A stretch of DNA of 55,158 nucleotides from an uncultured Actinomycetes bacterium. Lineage in GTDB: Bacteria > Actinomycetota > Actinomycetes > Nanopelagicales > Nanopelagicaceae. The DNA lies in the NCBI GenBank assembly GCA_903836945.1, contig CAILSO010000011.1:1-55158 (forward strand), in the 5' to 3' direction. The translations under genes and the position numbers were made by a program. This document shows, in pieces, positions 17,208-28,570 of the stretch. The notes under the pieces are model-generated. The model saw only the letters and a program-made list of their open reading frames with translations. It was not told where the DNA came from and did not search any database. Positions within the stretch are counted from its first letter, which is position 1, and each line of letters starts with the position of its first letter.

Positions 17208-18508
17208 TGACAAAACTGCAACCGGTTTTATCTGCCAATTGGAATGAGAAAGATTCATTCACTATCGCTGGATATACCAGAATTGGCGGCTATAAAGCTT
17301 CGACAAAAGCCTTAGCCATGGAACCTGATGCAGTAATTCAAATGATTAAGGATTCAGGATTGCGTGGTCGCGGTGGTGCCGGTTTTCCAACTGGAAATAA
17401 ATGGGGCTTCATTCCACAAGGCGACAACAAAGAGCATTACTTAGTTGTAAATGCCGATGAATCAGAGCCGGGCACTTGTAAAGATATGCCGCTACTTCTT
17501 GCTAATCCACATGTTTTGGTCGAAGGAATCATCATCGCTTCTTATGCGATTCGCGCAAACCATGCATTTATCTATCTTCGTGGTGAAGTTGTGCATGTCT
17601 ATCGAAGAGTCCAACAAGCCATTGAAGATGCATATAAAGCCGGTCACCTTGGAAAGAACATCGGTGGTAAGGGATTTGATCTAGAACTAACACTTCACGC
17701 CGGTGCCGGTGCATATATCTGCGGTGAAGAGACTGCGCTTCTAGATTCACTTGAAGGCTTTCGCGGACAACCACGCCTTCGCCCACCATTCCCAGCGATC
17801 GCTGGTTTGTATGCAAAGCCAACCGTTGTAAATAACGTTGAATCAATCGCATCCGTTCCGGCAATCATTAACAATGGAATCGAATGGTTCCAAGGTATGG
17901 GGACTGAGAAGAGCAAAGGTTTCACACTTTATTCGCTATCTGGACATGTGAAGAATCCTGGACAATACGAAGCACCACTTGGAATTACCTTGCGCGAGAT
18001 TCTTGATCTTGCTGGTGGAATTCGCGAAGGCCACCAAATTAAGTTTTGGACACCTGGCGGATCTTCAACTCCAATGTTCACGGCTGACCATTTAGATGTA
18101 CCACTTGATTACGAAGGTGTTTCTGGCGCTGGATCAATGCTTGGAACCAAGGCGCTACAAATTTTTGATGAAACTACTTGTGTTGTTCGTGCCGCTCTTC
18201 GTTGGACCGAGTTCTACAAGCATGAATCTTGCGGAAAGTGCACCCCATGCCGTGAAGGCACCTGGTGGTTGGTTCAGATGCTTCAAGATTTAGAAGATGG
18301 CAAGGGAACAGAAGCCGATCTCACGAAGTTGCTTGATCTGTGCGACAACATCGCAGGTCGTTCTTTCTGCGCACTTGCTGATGGCGCGGTCTCACCAATT
18401 ATCTCTTCGATCAAGCATTTCCGCGATGAGTATCTAACTCACCAACGAAATGGTGGTTGCCCATTTGATCCGATCGCCTCGACCTTATTTAAGACCGTGG
18501 GTGCGTAA
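17207..18508 (+). CDS. nuoF: NADH-quinone oxidoreductase subunit F (NADH/FMN, N3)
   Basis: A 433-residue subunit that oxidises NADH. The NADH-binding loop GRGGAGFPTGNKW (about residues 53-65), the FMN-binding segment NADESEPGTCKD (about 82-93) and the N3 cluster ligands ESCGKCTPCREGT (about 340-352), with a fourth cysteine in GRSFCALADGA (near 387), are all present. Length is normal. It shares one base with nuoG. Confidence 0.97.
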   Translation: MTKLQPVLSANWNEKDSFTIAGYTRIGGYKASTKALAMEPDAVIQMIKDSGLRGRGGAGFPTGNKWGFIPQGDNKEHYLVVNADESEPGTCKDMPLLLANPHVLVEGIIIASYAIRANHAFIYLRGEVVHVYRRVQQAIEDAYKAGHLGKNIGGKGFDLELTLHAGAGAYICGEETALLDSLEGFRGQPRLRPPFPAIAGLYAKPTVVNNVESIASVPAIINNGIEWFQGMGTEKSKGFTLYSLSGHVKNPGQYEAPLGITLREILDLAGGIREGHQIKFWTPGGSSTPMFTADHLDVPLDYEGVSGAGSMLGTKALQIFDETTCVVRAALRWTEFYKHESCGKCTPCREGTWWLVQMLQDLEDGKGTEADLTKLLDLCDNIAGRSFCALADGAVSPIISSIKHFRDEYLTHQRNGGCPFDPIASTLFKTVGA

Positions 18509-20847
18509 TGACTCCTGAACAATTAACCGAAGTAGAAATGATTACCGTTGTTATCGATGGCTTTGAAGTAACAGTTCCAAAGGGAACTTTAGTTATTCGT
18601 GCTGCTGAGAAACTTGGAATTCAAATTCCGCGTTTTTGTGATCACCCACTTCTCTCACCAGCCGGCGCCTGTCGTCAGTGTTTAGTCGATATTGAAATAA
18701 ATGGTCGCGCTTTTCCAAAGCCTCAAGCATCTTGCACAATTCCCGTAGAACCAAACATGATTGTTAAGACTCAACTAACTTCACCTGTTGCCGATAAAGC
18801 GCAAAAAGGCATCATGGAACTTCTTCTTATTAACCACCCACTTGATTGTCCGGTCTGCGACAAGGGCGGCGAATGCCCATTACAAAACCAGGCGATGAGC
18901 AATGGTCGACCAGAATCTCGTTATGAAGGCGTCAAGCGCACCTTTGAAAAGCCAGTTTCAATTTCATCACAAGTTCTCCTAGACCGCGAACGTTGCGTAC
19001 TTTGCGCACGTTGCACTCGCTTCTCCGATGAAATTGCTGGCGATCCATTTATCACTTTGAATGAACGCGGTGCTCTTCAACAAGTTGGAATTTACGAGAA
19101 TGATCCATTCAAATCTTATTTCTCTGGAAATACTGTTCAGATCTGTCCAGTTGGTGCCTTAACTGGCGCCTCTTATCGTTTCCGTTCTCGTCCATTTGAT
19201 CTAGTTTCAAAGGATTCTGCCTGTGAACACTGTGCATCGGGCTGCGATATGCGAACCGATATTCGCCGCGGCAAGACACTGCGTCGTTTGGCCGGCGATG
19301 ATTCAGCAGTTAATGAAGAGTGGAACTGCGATAAAGGTCGCTGGGCCTTTAAATATTTAACCTCTCGTGAACGCGTAGCCACACCTATGGTTCGCGGTGA
19401 CGATGGTGAATTACATGAAGCATCTTGGCCCGAGGCAATCGCTGCGGCAGCAAATGGTCTTCGCACAAAGCGCGTTGGCGTTCTAATTGGTGGCCGGGCA
19501 ACTCAAGAAGATGCCTATGGCTATGCAAAATTTGCTCGCGTAACGCTTGGTACAAATGACATTGATTTCCGCTCTCGCTCGCACTCAAAGGAGGAGAGTT
19601 CATTTATCGCAGGTGTGGTTACACAATCAACCACCACGTACAAAGATATTGATAAAGCCGATCAAGTAGTTCTACTCGGCTTTGAACCAGAAGATGAATC
19701 ACCAATCGTCTTCCTAAGAATCTTCAAGCAAGTAAAAAAGCGCGGCATCCAAGTAATCAGCGATGCGCCTTTTGCTAGCCGTGGTTCGAAGAAGTTAAAG
19801 GCAAAACTAGTTAAACAAATCTCAGATATTTCTGGCCTAACCGATAAGAGCGTGGTTTTAGTGGGCGAACGTTTAGCTGAAACCCCAGGCGCTCTCTCCG
19901 CCGCAGTTGATCTAGCAAATATGAATAACGCAAAGTTGGCCTGGATTCCACGTCGCGCTGGTGAACGTGGCGCGATTGAAGCAGGTGCGATTGCAGATCT
20001 ACTTCCAGGTGGTCGACCAGTAAGTGACCTCGCTGCTCGTGTCGATATTCAAACAGCTTGGTCAGTTGATTCACTTCCAACAAATCCAGGTCGCACAACT
20101 GAGGAAATCTTAGATGCGCTAAATCTTGATGAGACAAATATAAATGCCCTTGATGCAGTTGTAGTTGGTGGCGTAGATCCAATGGATATTTCAACCACAG
20201 CGCTATCGAAGCTTCTAAATACTTTTGTGGTTTCGCTAGAAATTTCACATTCATCCATAACCGCAATTGCAGATGTTGTTCTGCCAGTTGCCGCGGTTGT
20301 AGAAAAGAGCGGAACATTTTTAGATTGGCAGGGAAGTCCTCGCGCATTTGAGAAAGCAATCGAGGATGCGTTAACACGTAGCGATGTTCGTATTCTTTCG
20401 ATGTTGGCCGAGGAAATTGGTGCTCCAATTGATCTCCCAACTGTCGCAGCAACCCGCCGTGAGATTGCAGCAATTGGAAAATGGGATGGCGCGAAAAGTG
20501 AGTTTGTAAAAGTAGCAGCAAAGCCTGCAACTATCAGTGGCGATAAATTACTTCTAACTTCATGGCGTCAACTCTTGGACCTTGGTTCACTGCAAATGGG
20601 CGAAGCGAATTTAGCTGGAACAGCTCGCAAAGCAGTTGCCTATATTTCCGAGGGTCGTGCGGCAAAAATTGGTGTGAGCGAGGGAGATCTAGTAAAAATT
20701 TCATCCGAGCAAGGATCAATTAATCTGCCAGTCGCAATTGCGCAAATGTCTGATGAAAATATCTGGGCGCCAAGAAATTCTGAAGGATCTCAACTTATTT
20801 CAACCCTAGGTTTTGTAAGTGGCGAAGTTACGGCGGTGAAGGCATGA
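18508..20847 (+). CDS. nuoG: NADH-quinone oxidoreductase subunit G
   Basis: A 779-residue iron-sulfur subunit. The N-terminal [2Fe-2S] domain has CDHPLLSPAGACRQC (Cys44, 55, 58). The N5 ligands are in NHPLDCPVCDKGGEC (His plus three Cys, about 109-123) and the N4 ligands in CVLCARCTRF (about 163-172) with a later CPVG. CEHCASGCDMR (about 239-249) plus WNCDKGRW (about 273-280) provide the four cysteines of the extra cluster N7 found in some bacterial NuoG. The molybdopterin-oxidoreductase-like C-terminal half is degenerate, as expected. It overlaps nuoH by ATGA. Confidence 0.95.
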   Translation: MTPEQLTEVEMITVVIDGFEVTVPKGTLVIRAAEKLGIQIPRFCDHPLLSPAGACRQCLVDIEINGRAFPKPQASCTIPVEPNMIVKTQLTSPVADKAQKGIMELLLINHPLDCPVCDKGGECPLQNQAMSNGRPESRYEGVKRTFEKPVSISSQVLLDRERCVLCARCTRFSDEIAGDPFITLNERGALQQVGIYENDPFKSYFSGNTVQICPVGALTGASYRFRSRPFDLVSKDSACEHCASGCDMRTDIRRGKTLRRLAGDDSAVNEEWNCDKGRWAFKYLTSRERVATPMVRGDDGELHEASWPEAIAAAANGLRTKRVGVLIGGRATQEDAYGYAKFARVTLGTNDIDFRSRSHSKEESSFIAGVVTQSTTTYKDIDKADQVVLLGFEPEDESPIVFLRIFKQVKKRGIQVISDAPFASRGSKKLKAKLVKQISDISGLTDKSVVLVGERLAETPGALSAAVDLANMNNAKLAWIPRRAGERGAIEAGAIADLLPGGRPVSDLAARVDIQTAWSVDSLPTNPGRTTEEILDALNLDETNINALDAVVVGGVDPMDISTTALSKLLNTFVVSLEISHSSITAIADVVLPVAAVVEKSGTFLDWQGSPRAFEKAIEDALTRSDVRILSMLAEEIGAPIDLPTVAATRREIAAIGKWDGAKSEFVKVAAKPATISGDKLLLTSWRQLLDLGSLQMGEANLAGTARKAVAYISEGRAAKIGVSEGDLVKISSEQGSINLPVAIAQMSDENIWAPRNSEGSQLISTLGFVSGEVTAVKA

Positions 20848-22067
20848 GCGTTGAAGCAGTACTAGGAATGGATCCAGGTTGGATCTCCCTCGTAAAGGGA
20901 CTCTTTGTATTTGTGCTTTGCGTGCTCTGCACGCTTATGGCGATCTGGGCAGAACGAAAGATCGTTTCAAGAATGCAGATGCGCATTGGACCAAATCGCA
21001 CCGGAAGGTTTGGCTTGCTGCAATCACTCGCCGATGGCGTCAAGCTCGCCCTAAAGGAAGACTTGATTCCAGCCGCGGCAGATCGAATTGTTTTTGTTAT
21101 TGCACCAGTAATTTCGGCTACAACTTGTTTCATGTCTTTTGCTGTTATTCCAATGACTGGTCCGATCAACCTCTTTGGTCATAAAACATTTATGCAATTG
21201 ACTGATATTCCAGTGGGAGTTCTGTATGTACTCGCTGTTGCATCCGTTGGCGTTTATGGAATTGTGATGGCTGGCTGGTCTTCCGGATCTACCTATCCAT
21301 TGCTTGGTGGCCTTCGTTCAAGTGCGCAAGTAATTTCATATGAAGTAGCAATGGGTCTTTCATTGGTGGCGGTCTTCATCTATTCCGGATCGATGTCTAC
21401 TTCAAAGATCATCGATGCCCAACAACATTGGTGGTTCTGCGTAACGCTATTCCCATCTTTTATTATTTATGCAATCTCAATGGTGGGCGAAACTAACCGG
21501 GCACCATTTGACTTAGCCGAGGCTGAAGGTGAATTAGTTGGTGGCTTCCACACCGAATATTCATCACTCAAATTTGCACTCTTCTTCTTGGCAGAATATG
21601 TAAATATTGTTGGAGTATCTGCCCTTGCCACAACCCTCTTCCTAAATGGTTACCACGCGCTTCCTGGATTAACATTTACAGAGCAGTGGTTAGGTGGTTG
21701 GTTCACCCTAGTTTGGTTCTTGGCCAAGATTTCCCTCTTCTTCTTTATCTTCGTTTGGCTCCGTGGAACTCTGCCTAGAATGCGTTACGACCAATTTATG
21801 AAATTTGGTTGGAAGGTATTGATTCCAGTTAGTCTGGTTTGGATCATGATCGTCTCAAGCATGCGATTGATGTCCAATCAAAATGCATCACGTTCGGTGG
21901 TCCTAGCCTTTGCCGTAAGCGTGGTCCTATTAATACTTGCCGCACTTGCCTTGGTTGATCGTTCCAAGAACAAGCAGATTGAAGAAGATTCAGTCTTTGA
22001 ATATGCAAAACCAAATTTCCCGATACCAGAATTACCAAATAAGAAGATGGGGCAATTAAATGGATAA
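20844..22067 (+). CDS. nuoH: NADH-quinone oxidoreductase subunit H
   Basis: A 407-residue membrane subunit at the junction of the two arms, forming part of the quinone chamber. [20 protein letters not shown] (about residues 34-53), [20 protein letters not shown] (about 215-234) with the E-channel acidic residues, and FKLGW-like membrane segments are evident. The C-terminal extension of about 40 residues is charged. It overlaps nuoI by eight bases. Confidence 0.96.
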   Translation: MSVEAVLGMDPGWISLVKGLFVFVLCVLCTLMAIWAERKIVSRMQMRIGPNRTGRFGLLQSLADGVKLALKEDLIPAAADRIVFVIAPVISATTCFMSFAVIPMTGPINLFGHKTFMQLTDIPVGVLYVLAVASVGVYGIVMAGWSSGSTYPLLGGLRSSAQVISYEVAMGLSLVAVFIYSGSMSTSKIIDAQQHWWFCVTLFPSFIIYAISMVGETNRAPFDLAEAEGELVGGFHTEYSSLKFALFFLAEYVNIVGVSALATTLFLNGYHALPGLTFTEQWLGGWFTLVWFLAKISLFFFIFVWLRGTLPRMRYDQFMKFGWKVLIPVSLVWIMIVSSMRLMSNQNASRSVVLAFAVSVVLLILAALALVDRSKNKQIEEDSVFEYAKPNFPIPELPNKKMGQLNG

Positions 22068-22587
22068 GCCAGCTTCATTTTTAAAGCAGATGCAGGGTTT
22101 CTGGGTAACTTTTATAACCATGTTTAAGAAAGTTAATACTGTTCAATATCCAGAAGTTGCACCGGATATTCAACCTCGCTTTCATGGTCGCCATCAGTTA
22201 AATCGATACGAGGATGGACTTGAAAAATGTATCGGTTGCGAACTCTGTGCTTGGGCCTGCCCGGCTGATGCAATTTTGGTTGAAGGCGCTAATAACACTG
22301 AAGAGGCGCGATTCTCTCCTGGCGAACGATTCGGCGCGGTCTATCAAATCAATTATGCGCGATGTGTTTTCTGCGGTCTATGTATTGAAGCTTGCCCAAC
22401 TCGCGCGCTGACAATGACTCACGAGTTTGAACTAGCCGATACCTCACGCGAAAAACTTATCTTTGAAAAAGAAGATCTATTAGCACCACTTCGCCAAGGA
22501 ATGGTGCAACCACCACATCCAATGGCGCCAGGCGCGGATCACCTCTCTTACTATCGCGGTGAAGTGAAGGGCACTAATAATGCTTAA
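22060..22587 (+). CDS. nuoI: NADH-quinone oxidoreductase subunit I (N6a/N6b)
   Basis: A 175-residue 8Fe ferredoxin-type subunit. Two CxxCxxCxxxCP motifs are visible: [15 protein letters not shown] (about residues 54-68) and [15 protein letters not shown] (about 101-115). These hold the two tetranuclear clusters that pass electrons to NuoB. It overlaps both neighbours by eight bases. Confidence 0.97.
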   Translation: MDKPASFLKQMQGFWVTFITMFKKVNTVQYPEVAPDIQPRFHGRHQLNRYEDGLEKCIGCELCAWACPADAILVEGANNTEEARFSPGERFGAVYQINYARCVFCGLCIEACPTRALTMTHEFELADTSREKLIFEKEDLLAPLRQGMVQPPHPMAPGADHLSYYRGEVKGTNNA

Positions 22588-23362
22588 TCTCGCATTACAA
22601 CTTGGCCAAACTAAGACACCAGAAGCCGTTCTTTTCTGGATACTTGCGCCACTTGCAGTTTTAGCCGGAATCGGAATGCTCTTTGCAAAGAAGGCAGTGC
22701 ACTCTGCGCTATTACTAGCTTGGATCATGATTACCTTGGCATTCTTTTATATTGCGCAAGATGCCCTATTCCTCGGCATTGTTCAGATTGTGGTTTATAC
22801 CGGAGCCGTAATGATGCTCTTCCTATTTATTCTTATGTTGATTGGTGTGGACTCTTCAGATTCTCTAACTGAAACCATCAAGGGGCAACGAGCAACTTCA
22901 ATTACCGCTGCAATCGGTTTTGGCGGCCTTTTAATTTCATTAATTGGAAGAGCAACAGTCGGACATACCGCTTTGGGCCTTGCCGAATACAACGTTAAAG
23001 GAAATGTGCAGTCACTAGCCGAAGCGCTATTTACAAAATATGTCTGGGCCTTTGAAGTTGTATCCGCCCTATTGATAACCGCAGCTCTGGGTGCGATGGT
23101 CTTGGCTCACAGCCAGAAGATCAAATCACGTACTTTGCAACGCGATTTATCAGCGGCCCGCTTTCGCGGACCATCACTTTCAACCGCTGCCGGACTTCCA
23201 AGTTCTGGGGTTTATGCCCGTCACAATGCAGTAGATGTGCCGGCTCTTTTGCCAGATGGAACCCCGGCCCCAACTTCAATCTCTGCAACGCTTAAAGCTC
23301 GCGGCGATATGTTGGATTCCAAAATATTTGAATTAGAAGTAAAAGAAGTGGAGGAGGACTAA
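22580..23362 (+). CDS. nuoJ: NADH-quinone oxidoreductase subunit J
   Basis: A 260-residue membrane subunit with five transmembrane segments. [20 protein letters not shown] (about residues 56-75) contains the helix with the pi-bulge region typical of NuoJ. The hydrophilic C-terminal extension of about 90 residues (after 170) is longer than in E. coli and common in actinobacteria. The gene ends with a purine-rich GGAGGAGG that also serves as the ribosome site for nuoK. Confidence 0.93.
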   Translation: MLNLALQLGQTKTPEAVLFWILAPLAVLAGIGMLFAKKAVHSALLLAWIMITLAFFYIAQDALFLGIVQIVVYTGAVMMLFLFILMLIGVDSSDSLTETIKGQRATSITAAIGFGGLLISLIGRATVGHTALGLAEYNVKGNVQSLAEALFTKYVWAFEVVSALLITAALGAMVLAHSQKIKSRTLQRDLSAARFRGPSLSTAAGLPSSGVYARHNAVDVPALLPDGTPAPTSISATLKARGDMLDSKIFELEVKEVEED

Positions 23363-23662
23363 ATGGATATCGCTAATTACCTTTATCTTTCGGCTGCCCT
23401 CTTTACGATTGGCGCGGTTGGCGTAATCGTTCGTCGCAATGCAATTGTTGTATTTATGTGCGTTGAATTGATGCTCAATGCAGCAAACCTCGCATTTGTA
23501 ACCTTTTCACGTCTAAATGGAAATCTAGATGGCCAAGTTGCTTCTTTCTTCACCATGGTTGTTGCTGCTTGTGAAGTGGTAGTTGGCTTAGCAATCATCG
23601 TAACTATTTTCAGATCCCGCCGATCAGCATCTGTCGATGATGCTAGTTTGTTGAAGCGATAA
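23363..23662 (+). CDS. nuoK: NADH-quinone oxidoreductase subunit K
   Basis: A 99-residue subunit with three membrane helices. The conserved glutamate of helix 2 is in [17 protein letters not shown] (near Glu33) and a second acidic residue in [12 protein letters not shown] (near Glu70); both take part in proton translocation. Length is standard. GGAGGAGG precedes the ATG, and the last base is shared with nuoL. Confidence 0.96.
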   Translation: MDIANYLYLSAALFTIGAVGVIVRRNAIVVFMCVELMLNAANLAFVTFSRLNGNLDGQVASFFTMVVAACEVVVGLAIIVTIFRSRRSASVDDASLLKR

Positions 23663-25551
23663 TGAAGGCAAATAACTATTTGGTTTATTTGATTGCACTC
23701 CCGCTCTTTAGCGCTGCGCTACTTCTTTTACTTGGCCGGATCGCAGATAAGTGGGGCCACCTGCTTGCAACCCTAGTTTCTGCCAGCACCTTTGCCATCG
23801 GAGCATATGAATTTTTCGCTATGCGCTCTCGCTCTGGCGTTGATCGGGCAATTACCCAACATGTAATTCAGTGGATCTCAGTCGGAACGTTGAAGGTTGA
23901 TGGCGCGCTTTTGTTAGATCAGCTCTCAATCTGTTTTGTACTACTTATTACCGGTGTCGGAACTTTGATTCATATCTACTCCATCTCTTATATGGAGCAT
24001 GATGAGAATCGCCGCCGCTTCTTTGCCTATCTAAATCTCTTCATCGCAGCGATGTTGCTATTAGTCTTGGCTGACTCATATTTAAGTCTTTATGTTGGGT
24101 GGGAAGGCGTTGGCCTTGCTTCATATCTCTTAATTGGTTTCTGGAATCAACGTCCAGCCTATGCAACTGCTGCCAAGAAAGCCTTTGTTGCCAACCGAGT
24201 TGGTGACGTTGGACTTTCCCTTGCGATCATTATCGCTTTCACCCAATTTGGCACGGTTTCATTTGCAGGAGTTAAAGCCGGAGCGCCTCATGCTTCGTCA
24301 GCTGCATTGACTGCAATTGGCGCCATGTTGCTATTGGCAGCTGCTGGTAAATCTGCGCAGTTCCCGTTGCAATCCTGGCTCGGCGATGCGATGGCTGGCC
24401 CAACTCCAGTCTCGGCTCTGATTCACGCAGCAACGATGGTCACCGCGGGCGTCTATCTAATAACACGCTCCAACTTTATTTTTGATGCCTCATCAACTGC
24501 CCGACTATTAGTAGTAATAGTCGGAGCAATCACACTTCTATTTGGTGCAATTATTGGTACCGCTAAAGATGACATTAAGAAAGCGCTTGCCGCATCAACG
24601 ATGTCGCAGATCGGTTACATGATCTTGGCAACTGGTCTTGGACCGATCGGTTATGCCTTTGCAATTTTGCATCTACTCACTCACGGCTTCTTCAAGGCTG
24701 GAATGTTCTTAGGCGCTGGTTCGGTGATGCACGGCATGGATGATGAAGTAAATATGCGTCGATATGGTGGCTTGGCAAAGTTCATGCCAATCACTGCGAT
24801 CACATTTGGCTTTGGCTACCTTGCAATTCTTGGTATTCCACCATTCGCCGGGTTCTACTCCAAAGATAAAATTATCGAAACTGCATTTAACGCTGGTGGA
24901 AATAAGGGTTGGATATTAGGTGGCGCAGCGCTACTTGGTGCCGCAATCACCGCTTTCTACATGACCCGCGTTGTCGTTCTTACTTTTATCGGTGCGAAGC
25001 GTTGGGATTCAATGGCACATCCACATGAATCACCTCTTTTGATGTGGCTACCAATGGCAATTCTGGCAATTGGATCAGTAACTTCTGGATTCCTTTTAAG
25101 TTCTGGCAGCGCACTAGTGCACTGGTTGCAACCAATTGTTAATGCTGGAAATGTCGAAGGTGGCAAGGAGTTAATGAAGCCACTTACTGTTTCACTTCTC
25201 GCACTTGGGGTTGTTGTTATCGGAGCCGGAGCGGCAATCATTAAGTACCGCACCGTTGCCTCGGAAGCTCCATCAAATATCTCAATCTTTACGAAGGCTG
25301 CTCGCAAGGACCTCTATCAGGATTCATTTAACGAAGCGGTATTAATGCGACCTGGTCAAGGCTTGACCGATACCTTGGTTAAGACCGACCACAATCTAAT
25401 TGATGGCGCGGTCCGTGGTGTTGGCTGGACCCTCAATACAATTTCAAGCGCCGCAAGATCAATTCAAAACGGTTATGTCAGAAGTTATGCCCTGATCATG
25501 GTGCTGGGAACTCTGGCCCTTGTCGCAACAGTTTGGCTGGTTACCCTATGA
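23662..25551 (+). CDS. nuoL: NADH-quinone oxidoreductase subunit L
   Basis: A 629-residue antiporter-like subunit with about sixteen membrane segments and the amphipathic C-terminal arm. [18 protein letters not shown] (about residues 147-164) has the key glutamate, [20 protein letters not shown] (about 231-250) the conserved lysine, and [12 protein letters not shown] (about 338-349) further channel residues. It overlaps nuoM by ATGA. Confidence 0.96.
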   Translation: MKANNYLVYLIALPLFSAALLLLLGRIADKWGHLLATLVSASTFAIGAYEFFAMRSRSGVDRAITQHVIQWISVGTLKVDGALLLDQLSICFVLLITGVGTLIHIYSISYMEHDENRRRFFAYLNLFIAAMLLLVLADSYLSLYVGWEGVGLASYLLIGFWNQRPAYATAAKKAFVANRVGDVGLSLAIIIAFTQFGTVSFAGVKAGAPHASSAALTAIGAMLLLAAAGKSAQFPLQSWLGDAMAGPTPVSALIHAATMVTAGVYLITRSNFIFDASSTARLLVVIVGAITLLFGAIIGTAKDDIKKALAASTMSQIGYMILATGLGPIGYAFAILHLLTHGFFKAGMFLGAGSVMHGMDDEVNMRRYGGLAKFMPITAITFGFGYLAILGIPPFAGFYSKDKIIETAFNAGGNKGWILGGAALLGAAITAFYMTRVVVLTFIGAKRWDSMAHPHESPLLMWLPMAILAIGSVTSGFLLSSGSALVHWLQPIVNAGNVEGGKELMKPLTVSLLALGVVVIGAGAAIIKYRTVASEAPSNISIFTKAARKDLYQDSFNEAVLMRPGQGLTDTLVKTDHNLIDGAVRGVGWTLNTISSAARSIQNGYVRSYALIMVLGTLALVATVWLVTL

Positions 25552-27056
25552 AAAATATTCTGACCGTTCTTGAACTACTTCCACTTTTTGGAGTTATTGC
25601 ACTTTGGTTGACCCCAAAGGAAAATACCAAGTTAATTAAGCAAACCGCGGTTGCCGCATCACTTCTCACTTTGGTGGAATCATTCATTGCGGTCTGGAAC
25701 TTTGATATTAAGTTCAAGGGTTTTCAATTAGTCGAGAGCTACAACTGGATATCAGCTTTCCATATTAAATACGCAGTCGGAGTCGATGCAATCTCGCTCA
25801 CCTTGATTTTATTAACCACCATTCTGGTGCCGATTGTCTTTATTGCTGGCTGGCATGAATCAGAAGATGGTCGCTTTAGTCCAAAGACTTTTTATGTTTT
25901 GATGCTAGTTCTTGAGACCATGATGATTGGTGTATTTGCCGCCACCGATGTCTTCCTCTTCTACGTCATATTTGAAGCGATGTTGATTCCGGTTTACTTC
26001 CTGATTGCAGGATATGGCCGCGGTGAACGTGCGGCGGCTGCTCTCAAGTTCTTGCTCTATAGCCTCTTCGGTGGACTCTTAATGTTGGCGGCTGTAATTG
26101 GCATCTACATCATCTCCACAAATCAGGGTGTTGGCACATTTGATGTCAACGAACTTTCTAAATTAACGATCGATCAATCCACTCAAAACTGGTTATTCCT
26201 TGGCTTCTTTATCGCCTTTGCAATCAAGGCTCCACTCTGGCCATTTCACACTTGGTTACCTGGTGCTGCGAAATCTGCAACCGCAGGAACATCGACTTTG
26301 TTACTTGGCATTTTAGATAAGGTCGGCACCTACGGAATGATTCGTTTTTGTTTAACTCTCTTCCCAGGGGCAACAAAGACATTTGCTCCTTGGATTATTA
26401 CCTTGGCGGTAATTTCTATTCTTTACGGTGCAATACTCGCTATCGGTCAAAAAGATATCAATTCAATGATCGCCTTCACTTCGATCTCACACTTCGGTTT
26501 CATTACTCTTGGAATTTTCGCGCTAACTTCGCAAGGTATCTCCGGAGCCACCTTCTACATGATCAATCACGGCTTCTCTACCGCCGCGCTCTTCTTGACC
26601 GCCGGTTGGATCGTAAAACGTCGTGGCTCTTCGCAAATCGCAGATCTAGGAGGCCTACAAAGAGTTGTTCCGGTACTTGCTTGGTCATTCTTTATCGCCG
26701 GACTGTCAGCCTTGGCACTTCCTGGTCTATCAAGCTTTGTTAGTGAGTTCCTTGTGCTGATTGGATCATTTAGTCAGTACCCAGTCGCGACCATCTTTGC
26801 AACCACCGGCATTGTCCTTGCCGCACTCTACGTATTACTAGTTGTACAGCGCGCACTTCATGGTGAAGTTAAAAGTGGAAATGAATCTATGGTCGATTTA
26901 AATCTTCGCGAAAAGTTAGCGATCGCACCAGTCATTGCCCTCTTAGTATTCCTAGGCTTTTATCCAAAGCCAGTTTTGCACCCACTCAATGTGGCCACCT
27001 CTACCGTTATGAGCCAAATCGGGGTTACCGATCCGATCGCAAAGGCGGATAAATAA
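25548..27056 (+). CDS. nuoM: NADH-quinone oxidoreductase subunit M
   Basis: A 502-residue antiporter-like subunit. [18 protein letters not shown] (about residues 140-157) has the proton-channel glutamate, [14 protein letters not shown] (about 228-241) the lysine and histidine, and [12 protein letters not shown] (about 338-349) the later channel segment. ATG 25548 overlaps the nuoL stop as ATGA and is preferred to an earlier in-frame start at 25533. It shares one base with nuoN. Confidence 0.96.
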   Translation: MKNILTVLELLPLFGVIALWLTPKENTKLIKQTAVAASLLTLVESFIAVWNFDIKFKGFQLVESYNWISAFHIKYAVGVDAISLTLILLTTILVPIVFIAGWHESEDGRFSPKTFYVLMLVLETMMIGVFAATDVFLFYVIFEAMLIPVYFLIAGYGRGERAAAALKFLLYSLFGGLLMLAAVIGIYIISTNQGVGTFDVNELSKLTIDQSTQNWLFLGFFIAFAIKAPLWPFHTWLPGAAKSATAGTSTLLLGILDKVGTYGMIRFCLTLFPGATKTFAPWIITLAVISILYGAILAIGQKDINSMIAFTSISHFGFITLGIFALTSQGISGATFYMINHGFSTAALFLTAGWIVKRRGSSQIADLGGLQRVVPVLAWSFFIAGLSALALPGLSSFVSEFLVLIGSFSQYPVATIFATTGIVLAALYVLLVVQRALHGEVKSGNESMVDLNLREKLAIAPVIALLVFLGFYPKPVLHPLNVATSTVMSQIGVTDPIAKADK

Positions 27057-28570
27057 TGCTTAGCGCACCTCATCTAAATTACGCACTCCTAGCGCCAATC
27101 TTGATTATCTTGGGCGCGGCTCTACTTGGTGTCTTAGTTGAAGCCTTTATAAGTAAAGCCCTTCGTTCTCGCTTACAAATCGGGATTTCACTTATTGCTG
27201 TTATTGCTGCTTTTATTCAATTAATCAGAGTGCGAAACCTAACCTCAACTTCTGCAGCAGTTGGTTCTGTCGCTATTGATGGCGCAGGTATCTACATTCA
27301 GTTAATTATTCTCGCTCTCGCCTTTGTCGGACTGCTTTACATCGCCGATACCGATAACTTCACTGCTCAGGCTTCGGCGATACCGGGTTCAACTGAAGAA
27401 GCTTCATCGATTGCCGCAGGAAGTCAGCAGACTGAAGTCTTCCCGCTAACACTTTTTGCAATTGCGGGAATGATGCTATTTCCGATTGCGACCGATTTAA
27501 TAACGCTCTTTGTAGCATTGGAAGTCCTCTCACTTCCGTTATATCTAATGTCTGGACTTTCTCGCCGCCGTAGATTGCTCTCTCAAGAAGCAGCACTTAA
27601 GTACTTCCTGCTTGGTGCATTTTCATCCGCCTTCTTCTTATTTGGCGCTGCCTTTCTTTATGGATATTCCGGATCGCTCTCACTAAATGGCATAGCCGAT
27701 GGTGTTCATTCTTCAGGTGCCAATAGCGTCTTTCTACTCATTGGAATTATCTTCTTGTCAGTTGGCCTGCTATTTAAAGTGGGAGCTGTTCCATTCCACT
27801 CCTGGACTCCAGATGTTTATCAAGGCGCCCCAACTCCAATCACTGGATTCATGGCGGCTTGCACAAAGGCAGCAGCCTTCGGCGCAATGCTTAGAATCTT
27901 TTATGTTGGCTTTAATGATGTGCAATGGGATTGGAAACCAATCATCTCGGCAATCGCGGTTATCACCATGGTCTTTGGCGCAATCGCGGCAATTGTTCAG
28001 CGTGATGTAAAGCGAACCTTGGCATTTTCATCCATTACTCATGCCGGATTTATTCTGATTGCAGTCGTGGCATTGAGCAAGAACGGCTTGGCCGCAGCGC
28101 TCTTTTACTTTATCTCCTACGGTTTTGCCACCCTTGGCGCATTTGGAATCGTTACCTTGGTGCGCGATTCATCTGGTGAGATCACCGATCTAAATCGCTG
28201 GTCCGGTCTTGGAAAACGTTCGCCACTAGTTGCTTCAGCATTCTCACTCTTCATGCTTAGCTTCGGTGGCATTCCACTCACAGCGGGATTTATTGGAAAG
28301 TTTTCCGTCTTCACCGCATCTTATGAATCTGGAAATATAAACCTAGTTGTCTTTGGTGTTTTAACTTCAGCGGTGGCACTCTTCTTCTATCTAAAGATTG
28401 TCTTGATGATTTTCTTTGGTGAGAGCCGGAGCGACACCTTGACAGTGGTTATTCCTTCAATTCTCACAAGGGTGGCAATCTCTATCTGCGTTATAGTCAC
28501 AATTCTTCTCGGGGTTTATCCAAGTTTGATCTTTAATTCGCTTCAAACATTTGCGACCTTCCTTCACTAA
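27056..28570 (+). CDS. nuoN: NADH-quinone oxidoreductase subunit N
   Basis: A 504-residue antiporter-like subunit with about fourteen membrane segments. ALEVLSLPLYLMSGL (about residues 157-171), KVGAVPFHSWTPDVYQGAPT (about 241-260) with the conserved lysine and histidine, and FSSITHAGFILIA (about 323-335) identify NuoN. It completes the fourteen-gene set. Its stop overlaps the start of the polyprenyl synthase as TAATG, so quinone-tail synthesis is translationally linked to complex I. Confidence 0.95.
   Translation: MLSAPHLNYALLAPILIILGAALLGVLVEAFISKALRSRLQIGISLIAVIAAFIQLIRVRNLTSTSAAVGSVAIDGAGIYIQLIILALAFVGLLYIADTDNFTAQASAIPGSTEEASSIAAGSQQTEVFPLTLFAIAGMMLFPIATDLITLFVALEVLSLPLYLMSGLSRRRRLLSQEAALKYFLLGAFSSAFFLFGAAFLYGYSGSLSLNGIADGVHSSGANSVFLLIGIIFLSVGLLFKVGAVPFHSWTPDVYQGAPTPITGFMAACTKAAAFGAMLRIFYVGFNDVQWDWKPIISAIAVITMVFGAIAAIVQRDVKRTLAFSSITHAGFILIAVVALSKNGLAAALFYFISYGFATLGAFGIVTLVRDSSGEITDLNRWSGLGKRSPLVASAFSLFMLSFGGIPLTAGFIGKFSVFTASYESGNINLVVFGVLTSAVALFFYLKIVLMIFFGESRSDTLTVVIPSILTRVAISICVIVTILLGVYPSLIFNSLQTFATFLH

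Noticed and set aside
19811-20530. 239-codon open frame opposite nuoG
   Set aside because: It is Leu/His/Arg-rich low complexity, with no domain, and antisense to the conserved NuoG C-terminal domain.
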